From Arthrobacter sp. zg-Y820 (GTDB taxonomy: Bacteria; Actinomycetota; Actinomycetes; Actinomycetales; Micrococcaceae): a stretch of 64,000 bases of DNA. Location of the stretch: NCBI RefSeq assembly GCF_030142155.1, contig NZ_CP126247.1, positions 806,001 through 870,000 of the forward strand. Direction: 5' to 3'. Under the pieces are notes generated by a model, which searched no databases, had not been told where the DNA came from, and saw nothing but the letters and a program-made list of their open reading frames with translations. The first letter of the stretch is position 1. Each line of letters starts with the position of its first letter. Position numbers and translations under genes: made by a program. Below, piece after piece: positions 24,087-33,926 of this stretch.

Positions 24087-25979
24087 TCAGTCGCGGGCCC
24101 GCAGGGCGCTTTCCCGAATGTACTGCTCCACCCGCGTGTAGGCGTCCCGGGTGAGCGCCTTCCACAGCTCCATCGCCAGCCGTGGGTTCTCCTCCTCCAG
24201 AGACTCCATCGCGTCGGCGGTCAGGACCTTGAGCCGGACCTCGCCGGCCGCCTTCACCGTTGTTTCCTGCCGCTTATCCGTGCCCAGGGCCATTTCGCCG
24301 AAGGTCATGCCGGGGCCGAGGGTGGTGAGCTTGATCCGTGAACCGTCCGGCGCGGGCATGGATGTGGCAATCGTGCCCGAGACGATGAAGAACACCCCGC
24401 CGAACCGCTGCCCGACCCGTCGGACCAGGTCACCGTCTTCGTAGACCAGGTCTTCCATCCGTTCCTGGACCGCCTGCGCATCCTCCGGGTCGAGATGGCT
24501 CAGGACCGGCGAATCGACGGGTTCCATGATGTCCGGCATGACCAGCTCGGATCCGTAGGCATCAATGAGCTGCGTCTCGCAGTGTTCGACGGCGGCATTG
24601 CGGGTCGCGAAGGACGGCACCTCCCAGCCCCGCTTCGCCAGCTCATCGGTGACCGTTCCTTCGCCATCGACCAGCACCAATCCGCGGCCGCTCTCGACCA
24701 GCATCTCCGCGGACTCGGCGAACAGGCGGAGCGCCACCTCGGACACCTCGTCGACGCTGCGCAGATCCAGGACCACGACTTCGACGTCGTCGTCCAGCTG
24801 GGAAAGCGCCCGCACCACCGATTCCGCCCCGGCGAAGAGCAGATCTCCGTTGAGCTCCAGGACTTGCGCGCGGTGGCCGTGGCTGCGGAGCACTTCAACG
24901 GCTTCATCGGTGCGCCGGATGCCTGAGGGTGCGGCAGTGATGTCGTAGACGTTGCGGATGGCGGAGCGGCCGGTGCGGGCTGCCCGGACGAAATGCAGCT
25001 GCATGTCGTGGGAGATCCGCTGGCTGGTGGCGACGCCGCGGACACTGGAGCCGTGCGCGTCCAGCGGGGGAGAGTACACGGCAAGGCCCACCTGCCCGGG
25101 CAGGACGGCGATGGTTCCGCCGCCAACCCCGGATTTGGCCGGCATGCCGACACTGGAAAGCCAGGCGCCGGCGTCGTCGTACATGCCGCAGGTGGCCATC
25201 ACTGACAGGACGCGTTCCACGGAGGCAATGTCCAGGACCTGGTCGTCGGTGATCGGATTGCGGCCGCTGTTGGCCAGGGTGGCCGCCATCCGGGCGAGGT
25301 CCAGCGCGTTGACCATGACCGAGCACTGGCGGAAGTAGTCCTTGATGACCGGTGTGGGATCGGATTCGATGATGTCGAAGGACCGCAGGAGATAGGCCAG
25401 GGCATGGTTGCGGTGGCCGGACTTGAGCTCGGACCGATAGATCCGTTCGCTCACGGACAGCTGGCGGCCGGCGAAGGCCGAATAGGTGTTCAGGATCCGG
25501 TTGAAGCGGGTGATGCCGCCGGAGCCGCGCACCAGGGAAGTGGCGGTAAGGGCCCCCGCGTTGATCATGGCGTTGGCCGGGCGTCCGGTTCCTTCGGCCA
25601 GGGACATCTCGTTGAAGGAATCTCCGGAGGGCTCAACGTCGACTTTGGCGTCCACGGCTTCCATGCCGCGGTCCGCCAGTGCCAGCCCGTAGGTGAAGGG
25701 CTTGGAGATGGACTGGATGCTGAATTCCTCCCGGGTGTCGCCAATCTCATAGACGTACCCGTCGGCCGTTGCCAGCGCGATGCCGAAATTATCCGGGTTT
25801 ACGTTGGCCATGGCCGGAATGCTGCTGTACGGCTTGCCATCCTTCAGCTCCGCGATCTCCGCGTGGATTTGTTGAAGGTAGGTGTCGATGGGGGAGGACA
25901 TGGGGGGAAGACCGGGGGAGGAGGCTGCGGCAGGCTCATGGGATGAACCCGAAGCGGCGGAAACGGTGGTGGAACGCAT
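24087..25979 (-). CDS. glsA: Glutaminase A fused to STAS and cyclic-nucleotide-binding domains
   Basis: 630 aa. Residues about 30-340 are a serine-dependent beta-lactamase-like glutaminase (SIQSISKPFTYGLAL with the catalytic SXXK, AMINAGALTAT, RSELKSGHRNHALAYLL, MPAKSGVGGG). About 345-460 is a STAS-like domain (VVVLDLRSVDEVSEVALRLF). About 500-620 is a cNMP-binding beta-barrel (VGQRFGGVFFIVSGTIATSM, FGEMALGTDKRQETTVKAAGEVRL). It converts glutamine to glutamate and ammonia; the fused domains suggest allosteric control. An internal ATG at 25901 is an alternative start. Confidence 0.92.
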   Translation of the reverse strand: MRSTTVSAASGSSHEPAAASSPGLPPMSSPIDTYLQQIHAEIAELKDGKPYSSIPAMANVNPDNFGIALATADGYVYEIGDTREEFSIQSISKPFTYGLALADRGMEAVDAKVDVEPSGDSFNEMSLAEGTGRPANAMINAGALTATSLVRGSGGITRFNRILNTYSAFAGRQLSVSERIYRSELKSGHRNHALAYLLRSFDIIESDPTPVIKDYFRQCSVMVNALDLARMAATLANSGRNPITDDQVLDIASVERVLSVMATCGMYDDAGAWLSSVGMPAKSGVGGGTIAVLPGQVGLAVYSPPLDAHGSSVRGVATSQRISHDMQLHFVRAARTGRSAIRNVYDITAAPSGIRRTDEAVEVLRSHGHRAQVLELNGDLLFAGAESVVRALSQLDDDVEVVVLDLRSVDEVSEVALRLFAESAEMLVESGRGLVLVDGEGTVTDELAKRGWEVPSFATRNAAVEHCETQLIDAYGSELVMPDIMEPVDSPVLSHLDPEDAQAVQERMEDLVYEDGDLVRRVGQRFGGVFFIVSGTIATSMPAPDGSRIKLTTLGPGMTFGEMALGTDKRQETTVKAAGEVRLKVLTADAMESLEEENPRLAMELWKALTRDAYTRVEQYIRESALRARD

Positions 25980-26037
25980 ACCTCAAGCCTAACGAGTAGT
26001 GCGGGCACTGAGGGTGCCCCCCTGAAGGGGCCCTGTG

Positions 26038-26193
26038 TATACTGGACCCAGTTGTAGCGTTGGGCATCTTGTGTTCAAGCGGCGAAACCCAAATCAGGGG
26101 CAAGCCGCTTTTTCTGTCAGGTGCCACTTTCCGGCGCCGCAGCGTGAAACTCCCCGAAGGTCGGGGGTGGTTTCTTTAGAAGGATGATTAAAA
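26038..26193 (+). promoter_or_regulatory. Promoter and structured 5' leader of cold-shock gene 2
   Basis: A consensus-like -10 TATACT at 26038-26043; no clear -35. The leader of about 145 nt repeats the layout of copy 1: an AAGCGGC/GCCGCTT stem enclosing GAAACCCAAA, then a hairpin TCCCCGA/TCGGGG flanked by GAAAC/GTTTC, then AGAAGGA. The outer stem pair differs from copy 1 by compensating bases (A-T here, G-C there). Confidence 0.7.
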
Positions 26194-26397
26194 ATGGCAA
26201 CAGGTACCGTGAAATGGTTCAACTCCGAAAAGGGCTTCGGCTTCATCGAGCCCGATGACGGAAGCGCCGACGTTTTCGCTCACTACTCCGCTATCAACTC
26301 GAGTGGCTACCGCTCGCTTGAAGAGAACCAGAAGGTTAGCTTCGACACCGAGCAGGGCCCCAAGGGTCCCCAGGCCGTAAACATCCAGGCCCTCTAA
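26194..26397 (+). CDS. cspA: Cold-shock protein, CspA family (copy 2)
   Basis: 67-aa OB-fold protein nearly identical to the one at 23237, with the same RNP1/RNP2 motifs. The pair is separated by the glutaminase gene on the opposite strand. Similarity extends into the leader and terminator, so the whole transcription unit was duplicated. Confidence 0.96.
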   Translation: MATGTVKWFNSEKGFGFIEPDDGSADVFAHYSAINSSGYRSLEENQKVSFDTEQGPKGPQAVNIQAL

Positions 26398-26434
26398 ATC
26401 TATTTTTAGGTTCCTCCGGGAATCGGCTTGAATA

Positions 26435-26470
26435 AGAAGCAGGACGGGAAGTGATTCCCGTCCTGCTTCT
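26435..26470. terminator. Intrinsic terminator between cspA copy 2 and the Fbp-type operon
   Basis: Perfect 16-bp stem with a 4-nt loop (AGAAGCAGGACGGGAA and its complement). It lies between converging genes and can serve both. Core identical to the terminator at 23480. Confidence 0.92.
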
Positions 26471-26496
26471 GCGTTAACGGTGCCGCGGGCTGCGCC

Positions 26497-28305
26497 CTAC
26501 AGTCGGGTGAGCCTGGCGTCGTCATCGGGCGCCGCCGCCTCGCGGGGCGCCTGAGCTGCCGGCTGCTCCGGAACCTCCGGCAGGACCACGGCCCGGCGGC
26601 GCTTCTTGCTCTTCACCGACCGCCCGTAGACCAGATACATGGTCGCCCCCATGATGATCATCAGCAGGACGGTGTAGACGAAGGTCAGGGCCATGGCGTC
26701 GCTGATGTTCTCGCCCTGGGTGCTGTTCTTGATGACGATGCCCAGTGGTTCGTACAGGGGATGGTAGAGAAACACGGCCGTGTCGTAGTCATCCAGGAGG
26801 CTGTTGAAGTTCAGCGCGGTGATGGCCGCCGCCGCCGGAAGCACAATGGGCAGCAGCACCCGCCGGAAGGTGTAGAGCGACTTCGCCCCGAGGATCGACG
26901 CTGCGTCCTCAAGGGAATCGCTGACCGAATAGAACGCAGCCTTGAGCATGCGCAGCGTGAATGGAATCTTGATGATGATGTAGGCGGCCAGCAGCACCCA
27001 CGCGGTCCCGGTCAGCACCTGACCGCCAAGGAACGCCGACGGCCGGTCGAAGGTCATGATCAGGCCCAGCGCAATGAGCGTCGAGGGCAGGATCCAGGGA
27101 ATGTGCAGCAGGTACTCCGCGGCCGTCGTGATCGGATTCCGGTACTTCTGCACCATCCGGGCCACAAACAGCAGACCGCCGACGACGACGACCGCCGCCA
27201 CCGCGCTGTAGGCCACGCTGACGGCGAACGGCCGGAAGGCGGACTCGTCGGTGAACACGGTGAGGTAGTTGTCCAGCGTGAAACGATCCCAGGCGAGCGT
27301 GGCCGAGGAGATGCTGGCGGTGTCGGTGAAGGAGAAGAGGACGATCAGCAGGATCGGCAGCGAGTACACCAGGAACAGTGCGTAGGCGGCAATGTGAACC
27401 AGGACGTTGGCCACCGGGTTTTCGATCTTTTGCTTTTGCATCCCGGCGGAGACCTTGGAGACGGAGAAATACGTGCCGCCCCGTTCCACCCGGCTCATGA
27501 TGGCGAGCATCACCACTGTGGCCAGGCCCAGGATCAGGGCCAGTAGCGCTGCGATGTCTCGGGAAGTCGAGCTGCCCGAGAAGGTCAGGATCATCGGGCT
27601 GATGGTCTGGAAGTTCTCCCCGCCCAGCACCTGCGGTGCGGTCAGGGCGCTAAGCCCGCCCAGGAACACCAGGATGGTGATCGCGAACAGCATGGGCCGC
27701 ATCATGGGCAGCACGATCCGCCAGAGGATCCGCAGCGTGGAGGCCCCCATATTCCGGGCCGCCTCGATGGTCTGGTAGTCCACTTTGCTCAGGGCCGACG
27801 AGAGGAACAGCATGTGGTTGGAGGTCGTGGAGAACGTCATGACGAACACCACTGCGAAGAACCCGCTGAACCAGCCCGGATCCAGTCCCGGGAACCACCC
27901 CAGGAGCAGGTTAGTGACAAAGCCGTTCTGGCCGTAGATGAATTTGTACCCGGCGACCAGGACAATCCCGCCATAGATCAGCGTGGTGGCGTACCCGAGC
28001 CACAGGATCCGGGCACCCTTGATGTCGAAGTACTGGGTGACCAGGACAATGAAAATACCCACGGCATTGACGGAAACGGACAGGACCACGGCGAGGATGA
28101 AGCTGTTGGTCAGGGACTTCATTGCCCGGTCCGAGCTCAGCAGTTTCTCGACCGCCCGTCCGGAGAACTCGCCCTTGGGAAAGAACGTCTCAGTCAGGAG
28201 GTTGATGTTGGGCAGGATCAGGAAGGTGCTGATGAACCACACCAGCACGAGGGAGGTCACCACCACCAGCGGGGAGCGCAGCATGCTCTTGACGGATGTT
28301 TTCAT
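26497..28305 (-). CDS. ABC transporter permease, fused two-unit FbpB type
   Basis: 602 aa with about twelve membrane helices in two homologous halves. The two coupling loops are TIEAARNMGASTLRILWRIVLPMMRP (about residue 185) and SLEDAASILGAKSLYTFRRVLLPIVLPA (about residue 465). Such fused permeases serve Fe(III) or 2-aminoethylphosphonate-type importers. The C-terminal tail (about 40 residues) is Arg/Pro/Ala-rich. It is downstream of the ATPase gene and last in the operon. Confidence 0.88.
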   Translation of the reverse strand: MKTSVKSMLRSPLVVVTSLVLVWFISTFLILPNINLLTETFFPKGEFSGRAVEKLLSSDRAMKSLTNSFILAVVLSVSVNAVGIFIVLVTQYFDIKGARILWLGYATTLIYGGIVLVAGYKFIYGQNGFVTNLLLGWFPGLDPGWFSGFFAVVFVMTFSTTSNHMLFLSSALSKVDYQTIEAARNMGASTLRILWRIVLPMMRPMLFAITILVFLGGLSALTAPQVLGGENFQTISPMILTFSGSSTSRDIAALLALILGLATVVMLAIMSRVERGGTYFSVSKVSAGMQKQKIENPVANVLVHIAAYALFLVYSLPILLIVLFSFTDTASISSATLAWDRFTLDNYLTVFTDESAFRPFAVSVAYSAVAAVVVVGGLLFVARMVQKYRNPITTAAEYLLHIPWILPSTLIALGLIMTFDRPSAFLGGQVLTGTAWVLLAAYIIIKIPFTLRMLKAAFYSVSDSLEDAASILGAKSLYTFRRVLLPIVLPAAAAITALNFNSLLDDYDTAVFLYHPLYEPLGIVIKNSTQGENISDAMALTFVYTVLLMIIMGATMYLVYGRSVKSKKRRRAVVLPEVPEQPAAQAPREAAAPDDDARLTRL

Positions 28306-28316
28306 CTGCTCGGAGC

Positions 28317-29333
28317 CTAGTACTGCAGAACGTTCGCGGGATCGATGAACAGATCGGCGCTGTCGCCCACATCCATCCGGGTCAGCCCGTTCTCGGTGAC
28401 GAGGGCCTTGATCCGGTTCTGGCCCGTGGTCACCGTGTAGCGCGAATGCATGCCGTGATAGCTGCGGGCAGACACCACGCCGTTGAGCTTCACCGCCCCG
28501 GGGCTGGCGGTCACGGGATCCAGGGACACCTTTTCCACCCGGAGGTAGGAGCTTTTTGCCGGATCCAGGGCCGCAGGGGAGCGTTCGTTCAGGCGGTGCA
28601 CCAGCTCGGCATCCAGGATGTTGATGTCTCCGATGAAGTTGCAGACAAATTCCGTGGCGGAACGCTCGTAAATTTCCTGTGGCGGCCCGACATGCTCGAC
28701 CACGCCCTTGTTGAACACTGCGATCCGGTCGGACATGGTGAGGGCTTCGTCCTGGTCGTGGGTGACGTAGACCGTGGTGATGCCGAACTGGCTCTGCAGG
28801 TCCTTGAGCTGGCTGCGCAGCTGGACGCGCAGCTTGGCGTCCAGGTTGGAGAGCGGTTCATCCAGCAGCAGGATTTTCGGTTTGAGCACCAGGGCGCGGG
28901 CAATGGCGACGCGCTGTTGCTGGCCGCCGGAAAGCTCCGAGACGTTCTTTTGCAGCTGTTCGTCGCTCAGTTCCATCTGACCGGCGATCTCGGTGACGAG
29001 CCGGGCGGTGTCGGTCTTGGAGTCCTTGCGCACCTTCAGGCCAAAAGCGATGTTTTCCCAGACATTCATGCTGGGGAACAGTGCATAGTTCTGGAACACC
29101 ATGCCGATGCTGCGCTTGTCGCTGGAAAGGTGGGTGACGCGCTTTCCGTCCACAAACACGTCTCCGCGGCTGGGACTGATAAACCCGGCGAGCGTGCGCA
29201 GCGCCGTGGTCTTTCCGCAGCCCGAAGGGCCCAGGAGGGTGAAAAACTCACCCTCCTGAATCTCCAGGTCGAGCTGGGGAATGGCGACGAAATCGTCGAA
29301 CGAAACCTCAATGTTGTCGTACCGGATCATCAT
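28317..29333 (-). CDS. ABC transporter ATP-binding protein, FbpC/PotA type
   Basis: 338 aa from the ATG at 29333. Walker [10 protein letters not shown], signature [15 protein letters not shown], Walker [18 protein letters not shown]-loop [12 protein letters not shown], then a TOBE region ([35 protein letters not shown]). AGGAAA precedes the start. It sits 8 bp after the binding-protein gene and 11 bp before the permease gene. Confidence 0.9.
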   Translation of the reverse strand: MMIRYDNIEVSFDDFVAIPQLDLEIQEGEFFTLLGPSGCGKTTALRTLAGFISPSRGDVFVDGKRVTHLSSDKRSIGMVFQNYALFPSMNVWENIAFGLKVRKDSKTDTARLVTEIAGQMELSDEQLQKNVSELSGGQQQRVAIARALVLKPKILLLDEPLSNLDAKLRVQLRSQLKDLQSQFGITTVYVTHDQDEALTMSDRIAVFNKGVVEHVGPPQEIYERSATEFVCNFIGDINILDAELVHRLNERSPAALDPAKSSYLRVEKVSLDPVTASPGAVKLNGVVSARSYHGMHSRYTVTTGQNRIKALVTENGLTRMDVGDSADLFIDPANVLQY

Positions 29334-29341
29334 TTTTCCTG

Positions 29342-30394
29342 TCAGGGCATGTATTCGAGTTCGATTTTTTCCACCCACGCGGAGATATTGTCCCGAACGA
29401 ACAACCAGTCCATCTCCTGCGGGGGAATCGCCTCATAGGCCTCGAGCACTTCGGGATCGGTCATTTCCAGCGCCTTTTGGTTGGCCGGAAGGCTGGCGAA
29501 CTCGGCGGCAAAGGCACCCTGCGTTTCGCCGCTGCCGAACCAGTCGATGAACCGCTCCGCCTCGGTCTGCGTATCCGTGCCCTTGATGATGCCCACCTGC
29601 TCCACGGCGTACGGGACCCCGACCTCCGGGGCCATGACGCCGGCGTCGATGCCGTACTGCGCTTCGCGGGCAGGAAGGCCGCTGATGGTCATCTGCCCCA
29701 TGTCCACGGTGCCCGCGGCCATGCGGGCAAAGAGGTCTTCGCCTTCCACGGCCTTGGAGCCGTTTTCGAAGTAGCCGCGGACCTGCTCCCAGCCCTCGTC
29801 GGAAATGCCCAGGTCACCGGACTCATCCGGATAGCGGGTCAGGATGCTGGCCATGATGATCTGCTGCGTGGCCCCGGCCAGGGTGCTGACGGATTCGTAG
29901 CGTCCCTTGTACTGCTCGTCGGTCCACAGGTCGGTCCAGTCTTCGGGTGCGTCGGCTTCCGGAACGGCCGCGGTGTTGTAGGCCAGCACGATGCCCTGCT
30001 GCACGATCGGCCAGAAGGTTTCGCCGTCGCCCAGGCCCTCATCAACGTCACCGGACCACTCGGGCGTGTAGGGCTCCAGCAGGTCTTCGGCCTTGATCTG
30101 TTCGAAGTACATGTTGTTCAGCCCGAAGACGACGTCGGCCACCGGGTTGCCGCCCTCGGCGATGATGCGGTTGGTCAGGTCTCCGCCGCCGAGCCCGACG
30201 ATCTCCAGGTTGAAGCCCGCTGCCGTGGCCTGCTCCTTGAGCCAGTCACCCTTTCCGTCCGAGTCGGAGTTGGTGTAAACCACCAGCGTGGCCCCTTCGG
30301 AACCGCCTTCGTTACTGGAGCCGGCGGAAGAATCGCCGCATCCGGTGAGCAGCAGCGCTGCTGCCAGTCCGGCCCCGATGAATTTTTTACGCAC
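29342..30394 (-). CDS. ABC transporter substrate-binding lipoprotein, FbpA-like
   Basis: 350 aa from the GTG at 30394 with AAAGGA upstream; the frame continues further upstream but without a signal. Lipoprotein signal FIGAGLAAALLLTGCGDSS. The body (LVVYTNSDSDGKGDWLKEQATAAGFNLEIVGLGGGDLTNRIIAEGGNPVADVVFGL) is that of iron/phosphonate-type binding proteins. The ligand, Fe(III) or an organic compound, cannot be decided; the tyrosine pair of classical FbpA was not located with confidence. First gene of the operon, divergent from the peptide-transporter operon. Confidence 0.87.
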   Translation of the reverse strand: MRKKFIGAGLAAALLLTGCGDSSAGSSNEGGSEGATLVVYTNSDSDGKGDWLKEQATAAGFNLEIVGLGGGDLTNRIIAEGGNPVADVVFGLNNMYFEQIKAEDLLEPYTPEWSGDVDEGLGDGETFWPIVQQGIVLAYNTAAVPEADAPEDWTDLWTDEQYKGRYESVSTLAGATQQIIMASILTRYPDESGDLGISDEGWEQVRGYFENGSKAVEGEDLFARMAAGTVDMGQMTISGLPAREAQYGIDAGVMAPEVGVPYAVEQVGIIKGTDTQTEAERFIDWFGSGETQGAFAAEFASLPANQKALEMTDPEVLEAYEAIPPQEMDWLFVRDNISAWVEKIELEYMP

Positions 30395-30609
30395 GTCGTC
30401 GTGTCCTTTCAGTCCCCCCGGCCAAGCGCCGCGATGGCCTGAACCTATCCCCGATGTGCCGGTTCTGCAATCACCGACATTGGCGGGGCGGCCGAGCGAA
30501 ATTTCCGCTCTGTTCCCACGCGCGTCCATACTATGTAAGACAACATTTGGCGCCGGCCTCTGCCCGGCGCCCTCCGGGCTCGGCCCGGCCCCACTGATGG
30601 AGAACCCCG

Positions 30610-32151
30610 ATGCGCCGTATTCCTGCCCGCTCGCCGGCGGCTGCCCTGCTGCTGGCGGCCGCGCTGACGCTCAGCGCCTGTTCTGCCGGGTCCGGCGGGT
30701 CCTCGGCCCCCGATGCCGGCGGCAGCGGCAGCGGAGAAAACAGCGGCACCACCGGCGTCGTCGTCGCGCTGACCGGGGAACCGGCGAACCTTGACTTCAC
30801 CACCACCGCCGGCGCGGCCATTCCGCAGGCGCTGATGGCCAATGTGTACGAGGGGCTGGTGGAAATCGACCAGGACGGAACGGTCCAGCCCCTGCTGGCA
30901 TCCTCCTGGGACATCAGCGAGGACCGCACCACCTACACCTTCACCCTGCAGCCGGACGTGACGTTCAACAACGGTGCGGCGTTCACCGCCGAGGACGTGA
31001 AGTTCAGCTTGGAGCGCGTGAAGTCGGACTGGCTCTCCTCCCTGAAAACCAAGATGGACGTCGTGGAGTCCGTCACCGTGCTCAGCGACACCGAGGTGCA
31101 GGTGCAGCTCTCGCGCCCCTCCAACGCCTGGCTGTTCGATCTCGGCACCCCCGTGGGCGCCATGTTCGACGCAAGCGGCGTCGCGGACCTGGCCTCCACC
31201 GCCGTCGGCACCGGACCCTTCACCATCGAGGCCTGGAACCGCGGGGAGTCCATCGACTTCGCGGCGCGCCCGGACTACTGGGGGACCGCGCCCAAGGTGG
31301 ACACCGCGACGCTGCGCTACTTCGCCGACGCCGTCGCCACCACCAACGCGCTGCGCTCCGGGGACGTGGACGTGGTCTACAACATGCAGGCCCCCGAGCT
31401 GCTGCCGACCTTCGACGGCGACGACGGGTTCCAGGTCCTGGAGGGCACCTCCAACGGCGAAATCGTCCTGTCCATGAACAACGCCCGCGCGCCCTTCAAC
31501 GACATCCGCGTCCGGCAGGCAGTGCTGCACGCCGTGGACCGGCAGGCCGTGTTGGACACCGCGTGGAGCGGCTACGGCACATTGGTGGGCGCGCCGGTGC
31601 CGCCCACCGACCCCTATTACGAGGACCTCAACAACACCTACCCCTACGATCCGGAGAAGGCCCGCGCGCTTCTGGCCGAGGCCGGCGCCGAGAACCTGGA
31701 CATCACGTTCACCGTTCCCACCCGGCCCTACGCCACCGCCGTGTCCGAGATCGTGGTCTCCCAGTTGGCCGAGGTGGGCATCAACGCCACCATCGAATCC
31801 GCTGAGTTCCCGGCCGTCTGGCTGGACCGGGTCTTCACCCGGCACGACTACGACATGTCGGTGGTCCTGGCCGTGGAGAGCCGCGATGTGCTGACCATGT
31901 TCAACAACCCGGACTACTACCTCGGCTACGACAATGCCCGGATCAAGGACACCGCCGCAGCCGCGGACGCCGCCGACGAGGCAGGATACGTCTCCGGCAT
32001 GCAGGAGGTGGTGCGCACGATCAACGACGACGCCGCCGCCAACGTCTTGTTCCTGTTCCCCAATATTGTGGTGGCCAAGGCCGGCGTCACCGGCCTTCCC
32101 GCAAACTCGGTCACGGAGGCGCTGGATCTGGGCGCCGTGGGCTGGCAGTAG
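30610..32151 (+). CDS. Peptide-type ABC transporter substrate-binding lipoprotein (SBP family 5)
   Basis: 513 aa. Signal and lipobox AALTLSACSAG, then a Gly/Ser-rich linker. The SBP_bac_5 fold shows in LTGEPANLDFTTTAGAAIPQALMANVYEGLVEIDQDGTVQPLLASSWDISEDRTTYTFTLQPDVTFNNGAAFTAEDVKFSLERV. It probably binds di- or oligopeptides or another amphipathic solute. First gene of a five-component, four-gene operon. Confidence 0.9.
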   Translation: MRRIPARSPAAALLLAAALTLSACSAGSGGSSAPDAGGSGSGENSGTTGVVVALTGEPANLDFTTTAGAAIPQALMANVYEGLVEIDQDGTVQPLLASSWDISEDRTTYTFTLQPDVTFNNGAAFTAEDVKFSLERVKSDWLSSLKTKMDVVESVTVLSDTEVQVQLSRPSNAWLFDLGTPVGAMFDASGVADLASTAVGTGPFTIEAWNRGESIDFAARPDYWGTAPKVDTATLRYFADAVATTNALRSGDVDVVYNMQAPELLPTFDGDDGFQVLEGTSNGEIVLSMNNARAPFNDIRVRQAVLHAVDRQAVLDTAWSGYGTLVGAPVPPTDPYYEDLNNTYPYDPEKARALLAEAGAENLDITFTVPTRPYATAVSEIVVSQLAEVGINATIESAEFPAVWLDRVFTRHDYDMSVVLAVESRDVLTMFNNPDYYLGYDNARIKDTAAAADAADEAGYVSGMQEVVRTINDDAAANVLFLFPNIVVAKAGVTGLPANSVTEALDLGAVGWQ

Positions 32152-32157
32152 CCCAAC

Positions 32158-33105
32158 GTGGGAATCCGCCTGCTGATCAACGCGGCACGGTTTGTGCTGA
32201 CCTTCCTGGCAGCCACCGTTGCCGTGTTCTTCTTCATGCGCGCCATCCCCGGGGACCCGGCGCAGATTGCGCTCGGCGTCAACGCCACCCCGGAGCTGCT
32301 GGAGCAGACCCGCCGCGAATTCGGCACCGATCGCCCGCTCCCGGTGCAGTACTTTGACTGGGTGTCCGGCCTGCTCCGCGGGGATTTCGGCACCTCATAC
32401 ATCACCCGGACCGACATCAGCCCGCTGGTCCTGGACCGGTTGCAGGTCTCGCTGATCCTGGTCGGCCTGGCCATGGCGGCGGCCCTGCTGATTGCCGTGC
32501 CGTTCGGCACGCTGGCCGCACTGCGGCACCGCAAACCCAGCGGCGTGCTGCTCAGCGGCCTGAGCCAGCTGGGTGTTGCGGTGCCGGGCTTCCTGGCCGC
32601 GATCATGCTGGTGGTGGTGTTCGCCGTCGGGCTGGGCTGGTTCCCGGCCAACGGCTGGACCCCGCCCGGCGTGGACTTCGCCGATTTCCTGCACCGGGTC
32701 ACCCTGCCGGTGCTCGCCCTGGCCTCGGTGCAGGGTGCGGTCCTGACCCGCTACGTCCGCTCCGCCGTGCTGGAAGTGCTGAACGAGGACTATCTGCGCA
32801 CCGCCCGCGCCAAGGGCCTGGGCAAGCTCGAAGCCCTGGTTCGGCACGGGCTGCGCAACGCCGCGGTGCCGGTGCTGACCGTGGCCAGCGTGCAGCTGGC
32901 GGCGCTGATCATCGGCGCCGTCGTCATTGAACGCGTCTTCGTCATCCCCGGCCTGGGCTCCATGCTGCTGGACGCGGTGGGCAACCGGGACCTGCTCACC
33001 GTGCAGTCGGTTGTGATGGTGCTGGTGGCCCTGACCCTGATCATCAACCTGCTGGTCGACGTGCTCTACACCATCGTGGATCCCCGGCTCAGGAAGCGCA
33101 TATGA
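32158..33105 (+). CDS. dppB: ABC transporter permease, DppB type
   Basis: 315 aa with six membrane helices. N-terminal family features are FFMRAIPGDPAQIALG and RREFGTDRPLPVQYFDWVSGLLRGDFGTSYIT; the coupling loop is LNEDYLRTARAKGLGKLEALVRHGLRNAAVPVLT. GTG start 6 bp after the previous stop. It overlaps dppC by 4 bp. Confidence 0.93.
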   Translation: MGIRLLINAARFVLTFLAATVAVFFFMRAIPGDPAQIALGVNATPELLEQTRREFGTDRPLPVQYFDWVSGLLRGDFGTSYITRTDISPLVLDRLQVSLILVGLAMAAALLIAVPFGTLAALRHRKPSGVLLSGLSQLGVAVPGFLAAIMLVVVFAVGLGWFPANGWTPPGVDFADFLHRVTLPVLALASVQGAVLTRYVRSAVLEVLNEDYLRTARAKGLGKLEALVRHGLRNAAVPVLTVASVQLAALIIGAVVIERVFVIPGLGSMLLDAVGNRDLLTVQSVVMVLVALTLIINLLVDVLYTIVDPRLRKRI

Positions 33106-33926
33106 CCGTCCGGAAAATCTCGCCCACCCTGCTCTCCGGCGCCGTCCTGGTTGCCGTGGTGGTGCTGGCCGCCCTGCTGTCCTTTCTCTGGACCCCGTAC
33201 GACCCGGTGCAGGCGTTCCCCGCGGACCGGCTGCAGGGGTCCAGCGCCGAACATCTGATGGGCACCGACCGCTACGGGCGCGATGTCTTCTCCGGCATCC
33301 TGTACGGCGCCCGGATCACCCTGTTTGTCGGGCTGGTGGCGGTCGGCATCGCCGCGCTCATCGGCACCCCGCTGGGCATCCTCGCGGGCATGCGCCGCGG
33401 CGCGGTCGAGGAAGTCACCATGCGCGGCGCGGACATCCTGCTGGCGTTCCCGGCGCTGCTGCTGGCGATCATGTTCGGCGCCGTCTTCGGCGCGGGCACG
33501 ACGACGGCGATGGTCGCCATCGGGATCGGCTCCATCCCGGGCTTCGCCCGTGTCGCCCGGTCCGGAACCCTGCAGGTCATGAGCACCGAGTACGTGCTGG
33601 CCGCCCGGGCCGCCAGCCAGCCGGCGCTGCGCATCGCCCGCCGGCATGTGCTGCCCAACATCGCCGGGATGGTGGTGGTGCAGTGCTCGGTCACCTTCGG
33701 GCTGGCGGTCCTGGCCGAGGCCGCGCTGTCCTTCCTGGGCCTGGGCACTCCGCCGCCGGTGCCCTCCTGGGGCCGGATGCTGCAGGAATCGCAGCAGTTC
33801 CTGGGCACCTATCCGTCCTTGGCGCTCTGGCCCGGCGCGGCCATCGCGGTGGCGGTGCTCGGCTTCAACCTGCTCGGCGACGGGCTGCGGGACCGGTTCG
33901 ATCCCAAACTGAACGGAGAACGCTGA
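33102..33926 (+). CDS. dppC: ABC transporter permease, DppC type
   Basis: 274 aa. LMGTDRYGRDVFSGILYGARITLFVGLVAV is the typical DppC segment; the coupling loop is MSTEYVLAARAASQPALRIARRHVLPNIAG, and the end has LSFLGLGTPPPVPSWGRMLQESQ. The stop overlaps the ATPase ATG (TGATG). Confidence 0.93.
   Translation: MTVRKISPTLLSGAVLVAVVVLAALLSFLWTPYDPVQAFPADRLQGSSAEHLMGTDRYGRDVFSGILYGARITLFVGLVAVGIAALIGTPLGILAGMRRGAVEEVTMRGADILLAFPALLLAIMFGAVFGAGTTTAMVAIGIGSIPGFARVARSGTLQVMSTEYVLAARAASQPALRIARRHVLPNIAGMVVVQCSVTFGLAVLAEAALSFLGLGTPPPVPSWGRMLQESQQFLGTYPSLALWPGAAIAVAVLGFNLLGDGLRDRFDPKLNGER

Noticed and set aside
24087..25979. Glutaminase as a penicillin-binding protein or beta-lactamase
   Set aside because: The SXXK and NAGALTAT motifs fit the glutaminase branch of the serine beta-lactamase-like fold, not cell-wall enzymes.
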